A stretch of 64,000 nt of DNA. It comes from Lunularia cruciata. Lineage: Eukaryota; Streptophyta; Marchantiopsida; Lunulariales; Lunulariaceae. Numbering within the stretch: position 1 is the first letter of the stretch; each line of letters opens with the position of its first letter. The position numbers and the translations under genes are program-made. Of this stretch, positions 60,563 to 64,000 are shown one piece after another. The stretch lies in contig OX419761.1 in the NCBI GenBank assembly GCA_948567375.1, positions 46,440,501-46,504,500 on the forward strand. The letters run 5' to 3'. The notes under the pieces are model-generated. The model was not told the origin of the DNA and did not search any database. It saw nothing but the letters and a program-made list of their open reading frames with translations.

Positions 60563-60716
60563 GGCGCTGATATATGTATAGGGGGTCAATTTAAGCCAAT
60601 CAGCGTTAAGAAAAAGCGTCACCCTCAAATTACTCGTGTGTGATCTTAACGCTGATTGGCTAAACCCCGCGTGTCGTGTATATGTATCAGAGACCCGGTG
60701 TACATATATCAGCGCC
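60563..60716. mobile_element. 154-bp foldback/MITE-like element
   Basis: The terminal arms 'ggcgctgatatatgta' (60563-60578) and 60701-60716 are exact reverse complements. So is a second, inner pair, 'gccaatcagcgttaaga' (60595-60611) and 60644-60660. The sequence between outer and inner arms differs on the two sides. No coding capacity and no clear target-site duplication. It lies in AT-rich DNA, whereas its arms are GC-richer. Confidence 0.75.
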
Positions 60717-61589
60717 ACTTGAAAATTGGTCCATTACCAAGATGGAAGATACTTTTGATATGTTTGATATCAAAACCTTTTATTCTAGTCTTATTCATGA
60801 GAAAAACACATAAAAAGATCAAATTAATCAGTTACAAATATAAATTTTTTTTACTATAGATGATATAAAATTTAGATACGACCAAAAATATCTTTTGTAA
60901 CAGAAAAAATATAATTTTCTTAATTGTAAAGCTTCAATTTATAAGTTATTATATGCATGCAAGAAAGTATTGACCAATTTTGAGAGACATACAAATTACA
61001 AATTTTCCTAGCAGAAAAGAAGAAAGGATTTAATCAAGATGATTCATAACATATATTAGTGCCAAGATTTCAAGAAAGATATTAATAGATAATACGGATG
61101 AAGCTTTCTCATTTTGAAGTGGAACTTTGATCATTTACAACGAATATAAAAGGTTGTATTGTTAACTTAGGAATGAGAAAGTGCTGGAAATTACTAGAAA
61201 CTCATCTGACTTATGACTATTAAAAGATGATACATTTTACATTAATCATAGGCGTTGAAGCATTAATACATTAATTGACTTCTTGGTCTCACAGTTCCTT
61301 GTAAGATCGTATGTACTACCCTCACGAAATGTATCAAATATTAAAGGTAAAATTGGCAGATATTATGACAGATATTATGTAAACTTAAAGGTTCCTTTGT
61401 CTGGAAAGTGAGGCCTCGATAATTAAACGTAAACCCAAGGAGTTCAACTTCGTCAACGTACGAAATGAACGTAAATAGATGGTAATGAAGTGTGCATGAG
61501 CCACTTAATGCATTCCAAACCATGTACTCCAAAGAATTGAGCAGGACAATATCACCATGTAGATATAGAGGAATGCCAAGAAGAAATAG

Positions 61590-62075
61590 ATATAGAAATG
61601 GTAATGTTAAGTCTTTGAGCAATCCTTTTGAAAGAGCCGTGAGGAGTTCGCGTAGAGAATCGGGAAGCTTCTCGGAGAATCCATTTTGTCGCCGGGGTAA
61701 AGCCGACGTACCGAGTTGTTGGAATGGGAAACCTTGTATATTCTTGGACCCGCACCGGCGAGTTCCCCGGCGTAGCTCTTGGGGATATCCACCAATGATC
61801 TCCAGAATCTTGCCGGAACAAAACTCTTTACTTGCCGCATCGCTCGCGGTGCTTTCGCGTCAATGCCCACACCGATGTTGCCGGTAATCTCCAGGTATCA
61901 TTTTCCCGACGGGAGAGTAAGATACAGACGTCCGAGACTGGAGTATTTCTCTTCGAGAGAGTGTGAGGAGGTGGCGAGTGGAGCCATTTCCTGCACTAGC
62001 TGAACGATTAGATCCTTGCTGAAGAGAGAAGTTCGAAGAAGTGTGGATTGGAGCTGAAGGGAGAAGCAGGAAACT
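61590..62075. other. GC-rich CpG block upstream of FLN1
   Basis: Composition changes abruptly from AT-rich to GC-rich at about 61600. The block includes the FLN1 5' leader and promoter. On the minus strand an ATG at 61987 opens MAPLATSSHSLEEKYSSLG, and overlapping frames stay open to about 61530, so a divergently transcribed gene sharing the promoter is possible. I do not recognise the protein, and frames on both strands are open because of base composition. Confidence 0.35.
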
Positions 62076-64000
62076 ATGGCGCTGGCCATAGGAAGTCCAG
62101 GCGTGGGAATTCTGGACGCCACGGGCCAGGATTTTAGAAGGGTTTTAGCTGCAGGTTTGGTCAGCAATGGCGCAGGAGGGGTTACAGGAGTTTCGATTTG
62201 TGGAGACAGGCGATTACCTGGGACGTCTTTGATATCGGCCTTTGGCAGGCGGAATGTGGGAGCTCGAGCTACTCCGGGTTCGTCTTTAACTCCGGATTCC
62301 CGTAACTGCGTTCTCAAATTTTCAAATTCAGTTTCTGTGGTGATTCTGTGCTCAAATTTTGGCCGAGAAAAGGAGGCTTTTAGTCCGTTTTAGGAGCAGA
62401 ACCCCAAGCCCTAGGAAGAACAATAATTGAATGTTAGTGAAGTGTCCTTATCTTTTTTAAAAGGTTGTTGCAGCTAAGAAGTGGACGGCTCTAGCTCAGA
62501 AGAAAAACGACAAATTGGCCACTTTCTCAGATGGGGAAGAGACTGCAGGAGAGTCAGAAGGCGAGGAGGACGAAGAGTACGATTGGCCTCCTCTTATCTG
62601 CTGCTTTGGAGAAGCGGTGCATGAGTTTTTGCCTTCTGTCCGAGTAAGTGAGAGGCAAATGGACCCTGAAATTTATTCCACCTGGAAAGGCCTCCAATGG
62701 AGTCCACCTGAATTTACCAGACTGCCTGGGAGTGTTCCGTCCAACCTAGCAGTTGCGTTGGCAAGGTTGGGTGCACGAGTTGCATTCATGGGGAAAGTGG
62801 GCGATGATGAACATGGCCATGACCTTGTGTTGAAGCTGAACACCGACGGTGTGCAGACACGAGGAGTGAAGTTCGATAAGTCAGCGTCTACTGGAGTTTC
62901 TAGGTTGCAACTTAGCAATGAAGATGGAAAAGTACGCATGTCCTGCGTGAAGCCAAGCGCAGAAGGTTCATTCACCAAAGCAGATATCAACAAGGACATC
63001 CTGAAGGAGGTGAAATATTTCGCATGATTTGTCTTTCCTTTTGCACTTCGCTACATTGGACATATTCTTGATTTCCAATTTCAGGTTATTCTTAGTTATT
63101 GGGGGTTAGAACACAATTTGACTAAAGATTTTCGCTGGCTTTATTATATAAATACATATACAGGTCTGGTTCTGTTCATTGCTTTCTGCCTTTCCGCAAA
63201 AAGATATATATGATAGATGTGTACAATAGCAGCCTTAAGTGCACTAGTTTGCCTGCGAGTTTCCATTTATCGAATCTGACTTTTTTTGCCTTCTCAACAG
63301 GCCAAGTGGTTTCAGTTCACAGCCCTGAGTCTCACGACGGAGCCACTGCGCTCCAGCCTTATGTCTGCAATGAAGCTAGCACAGAGGAACGGGGCAGAAA
63401 TATATTTTGACGTAAATTTACCTCTACCGTACTGGAGGTCTGTAGAACTCACAAGAGAGTCAATCAAAGGTCCGTGGAAGGAAGCCACCATTGTTGAGTT
63501 GACCAAGCACGAATTAGAATTCATTTTAGGTGAGGAAGAGTATGAAATGAGGAGACAAAGAGGACCAAGTTATTTTTCGAACTCAGTCGCCGAGACGAAG
63601 AACAGGCGTTATCACTATCATTATGACCCAGATGAGCTAGCTCCCTTGTGGCATAATAAGCTGAAATTTCTATTCGTCACAGATGGTACTTACAGGATAC
63701 ATTATTATACTCCAAACTTTCATGGTTCAGTGGCTGGAACAGAGGACGTCCTGGTAGCCCCATTTTCGTGTGATAGAACTGGCTCTGGAGATGCGGTCAC
63801 GGCAGGTACCTTAATTTCATCTGATTTTTCATCCCTTCATGTACTAAATGGTCCTTGTCCTATGCCTTACGCGTACGAACCGGTATGTTGCTTTTCCGCT
63901 CTAGATTGTTATCTTGTTGTCTTCAGTAGAAAGATGTGCGTAGGTAGTAAGACAATTTTGCTAAAGATCTGCATGCACGCATTTCTGTCAGCTGAGTTCT
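62076..64000 (+). CDS. FLN1: Fructokinase-like protein FLN1 (partial, 3' end outside)
   Basis: Coding exons are 62076-62301, 62474-63009 and 63301-63805, with introns in phases 1 and 0. The third exon ends in phase 1 and the gene continues past the window, giving 422 residues so far. Residues 1 to about 75 look like a plastid transit peptide. Then come an acidic stretch (EESEGEEDEEYDW type), WPPLICCFGEAVHEFLPSVR, QMDPEIYSTWKGLQW, PSNLAVALARLGARVAFMGK, the YHYHYDPDELAPLWHNKLKF segment and DRTGSGDA with Asp418, the pfkB signature. These segments match the plant FLN1 branch, a pfkB homologue that is part of the plastid-encoded RNA polymerase complex and is needed for plastid transcription rather than sugar phosphorylation. 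The exon 1 donor 'c|gtaact' was chosen because it is the only good phase-1 site. The exon 2 donor 'gtgaaa' is weak. Confidence 0.92.

Larger units (their letters stand above)
56241..61589. other. AT-rich intergenic region
   Basis: No gene was recognised. It contains a tandem duplication (57297-57550) and a foldback element (60563-60716). Minus-strand frames such as 58550-58753 show no family resemblance. Confidence 0.5.

Noticed and set aside
61898-62317. 139-residue minus-strand frame opposite FLN1 exon 1
   Set aside because: Its first half is the antisense of the FLN1 transit-peptide exon, which is supported by continuity with clear FLN1 domains. Only the part left of about 61990 was kept as a weak candidate.
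1-64000. CRISPR array, bacterial operon or rRNA genes
   Set aside because: No regularly spaced short repeats, no Shine-Dalgarno-led gene clusters and no rRNA-like sequence were seen. The window is spliced plant nuclear DNA.

Overview
This is nuclear DNA of a land plant. The genes have GT-AG introns, and the recognisable products are plant-type: GDSL esterases, a class III peroxidase, a SEC12/PHF1-like WD40 protein and the plastid fructokinase-like protein FLN1. The style of the LINE reverse transcriptase and a plastid rpoC1 fragment fit a bryophyte (most likely a moss) better than a seed plant. That placement is inference and cannot be fixed from this window.

Layout. 1-5.4 kb is non-coding and carries scattered 3' tails of one LINE family. 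5.8-7.9 kb (+) and 16.9-19.1 kb (+) hold two five-exon GDSL esterase/lipase paralogues with identical intron phases, separated by about 9 kb containing a 5'-truncated LINE copy. 20.9-22.8 kb (-) is a longer LINE copy with reverse-transcriptase motifs. 26.1-29.06 kb (-) is a multi-exon SEC12/PHF1-like gene whose 5' end is lost in a run of exactly 200 Ns (29058-29257).

To the right of the gap the sequence becomes very AT-rich (29.3-48.2 kb) and is almost all repeats. It contains two 3.3-kb copies (R1, R3) and one partial copy (R2) of an unclassified family that encodes a coiled-coil protein on the minus strand. It also holds a rearranged Ty3/gypsy element (40125-44935) with a forward LTR at one end and an inverted LTR at the other. 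Between R1 and R2 a mitochondrial atp1 fragment is fused to a plastid rpoC1 fragment.

From 49 kb the sequence is gene-bearing again: a single-exon short-chain dehydrogenase (49.9-50.8 kb, +) and a four-exon class III peroxidase (54.3-56.1 kb, +). A second AT-rich stretch (56.3-61.5 kb) holds a foldback element. At the right edge lie the first three coding exons of FLN1 (62.1-63.8 kb, +), which runs out of the window.

The genes do not form a pathway. The GDSL and peroxidase products should be secreted to the wall, the SEC12-like and SDR proteins should be endomembrane proteins, and FLN1 should act in the plastid transcription complex. All exon boundaries are hand-assigned from splice motifs and protein continuity, without transcript evidence.
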